Below, one piece after another: positions 42,947-43,407 of a stretch of DNA of 43,407 bases. Origin of the DNA: Helicobacter monodelphidis (GTDB taxonomy: Bacteria; Campylobacterota; Campylobacteria; Campylobacterales; Helicobacteraceae); assembly GCF_003288845.1 (NCBI RefSeq), contig NZ_NHYN01000014.1, positions 1 through 43,407 of the forward strand. The letters run 5' to 3'. Both the position numbers and the translations under genes were made by a program. How positions within the stretch are numbered: position 1 is the stretch's first letter; each line of letters starts with the position of its first letter. The notes under the pieces are model-generated. The model had not been told where the DNA came from. It did no database searches and saw only the letters and a list, made by a program, of their open reading frames with translations.

Positions 42947-43407
42947 ATGAATGAACAATTAAAAGAGGTTATGCAAAGGCAACAAGAAAGTAAGCAACCC
43001 CCTGCAGAGTTGGATAGCATCGTCCAGCTTGTAGGTTTTATGGTGGGGAGCGAAGAATTTGCTGTTCCCATTCTTAGTATTAAAGAGATTATTAAACCTA
43101 TTGAGCATACCCGTGTTCCGGGTTCTCCTAATTATGTGCTTGGGGTGTTTAATTTGCGTGGAAGTGTGATACCACTCATTAATTTGCGTTTGAAATTTGG
43201 TTTACCTGCTGAAAAGCAAGGACCAGATACGCGCTATATCGTTATGCAACACAATGACCAAATGGCTAGTTTTGTCATTGATAGCTTAACAGAAGCCATT
43301 CGCCTAAGAGAAAGTAGTATTGATGCAGCGCCAGAGACGATTCAAGAGGGTGAGAATATCATCTATGGCGTGGGTAAAAAAGATGATCGTATTATTACGA
43401 TTTTGAA
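42947..43407 (+). CDS. cheW: Chemotaxis coupling protein CheW, copy 2 (cut by window end)
   Basis: From 42947 to the window end the sequence repeats cheW copy 1 with one visible difference, G at 43330 for A at 42815, silent in an Ala codon. The first 153 codons are therefore identical in protein. It has its own ribosome binding site, AAAGGATAAC, in a 23-base spacer. The 3' end lies outside the window, so whether it is complete is unknown. Confidence 0.93.
   Translation, partial: MNEQLKEVMQRQQESKQPPAELDSIVQLVGFMVGSEEFAVPILSIKEIIKPIEHTRVPGSPNYVLGVFNLRGSVIPLINLRLKFGLPAEKQGPDTRYIVMQHNDQMASFVIDSLTEAIRLRESSIDAAPETIQEGENIIYGVGKKDDRIITIL

Larger units (their letters stand above)
42432..43407 (+). 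repeat. Tandem direct duplication of cheW
   Basis: Two units with an offset of exactly 515 bases; unit 1 starts at 42432 and unit 2 at 42947. Over the 461 bases visible in both, one substitution was found by eye. This is either a very recent duplication, kept identical by gene conversion, or an assembly artefact. Confidence 0.92.

Overview
The window reads as a chromosomal segment of a Campylobacterota bacterium, most likely an enterohepatic Helicobacter. The reasons are the low G+C content, the cheY-prmA-ftsH-(psd-like)-pssA gene order known from Helicobacter, a fused CheA-receiver kinase following cheV, an FqrB-type flavin oxidoreductase, UPF0323 lipoprotein and glutathionylspermidine-synthase-like genes side by side, and a homopolymeric G tract in a restriction-modification gene. 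Unlike H. pylori it carries histidine biosynthesis genes (hisH, hisA). No species is named because no marker RNA lies in the window.

Layout. (1) 1-238: the 3' end of an unrecognised gene. (2) 375-5982, minus strand: an operon-like run of diheme cytochrome c peroxidase, two chemoreceptors (one with a CxxCH heme-binding motif in its sensor region), a small STAS-like protein and lgt. (3) 6187-15686, plus strand: eleven tightly packed genes, cmoA, dapE, a DEDD exonuclease, a PDC-like membrane protein, hisH, hisA, cheY, prmA, ftsH, a Psd-like gene lacking the processing serine, and pssA. (4) About 15.7-30.4 kb: an accessory region. It holds a DS-rich LprI-like lipoprotein, a RelB antitoxin with a truncated YoeB toxin, an AlbA_2/HATPase protein, a frameshifted orphan hsdS, an unrecognised soluble-plus-membrane gene pair, a RhuM relic, a hexapeptide acetyltransferase, a secreted protein, a 1384-residue type IIG-like restriction-modification enzyme with a G10 tract and two in-frame copies of a palindromic repeat, a frameshifted outer-membrane-type fragment, an HNH endonuclease, an unknown gene and a relic of a type III-like restriction subunit. 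(5) 30480-38: an AhpD-like gene (plus), then a minus-strand run from a UPF0323 lipoprotein through a GSP-synthase-like gene, ccoS, fqrB and an MFS exporter to comF, then a plus-strand TRIC channel. (6) 36981 to the end, plus strand: rsfS, argC, an LpxH-like phosphoesterase, cheV, cheA (with receiver), cheW and a second, almost identical cheW cut by the window edge.

How it works together. The flanks are housekeeping DNA with an unusually large chemotaxis share: two receptors, CheY, CheV, CheA and two CheW copies. The middle is a defence island with many broken parts, consistent with repeated insertion and decay downstream of pssA. The most notable items are the G10 tract and repeat-flanked recognition domain of the type IIG enzyme, the uncharacterised gene pair behind hsdS, the heme-motif chemoreceptor co-encoded with a cytochrome c peroxidase, and the tandem cheW duplication.
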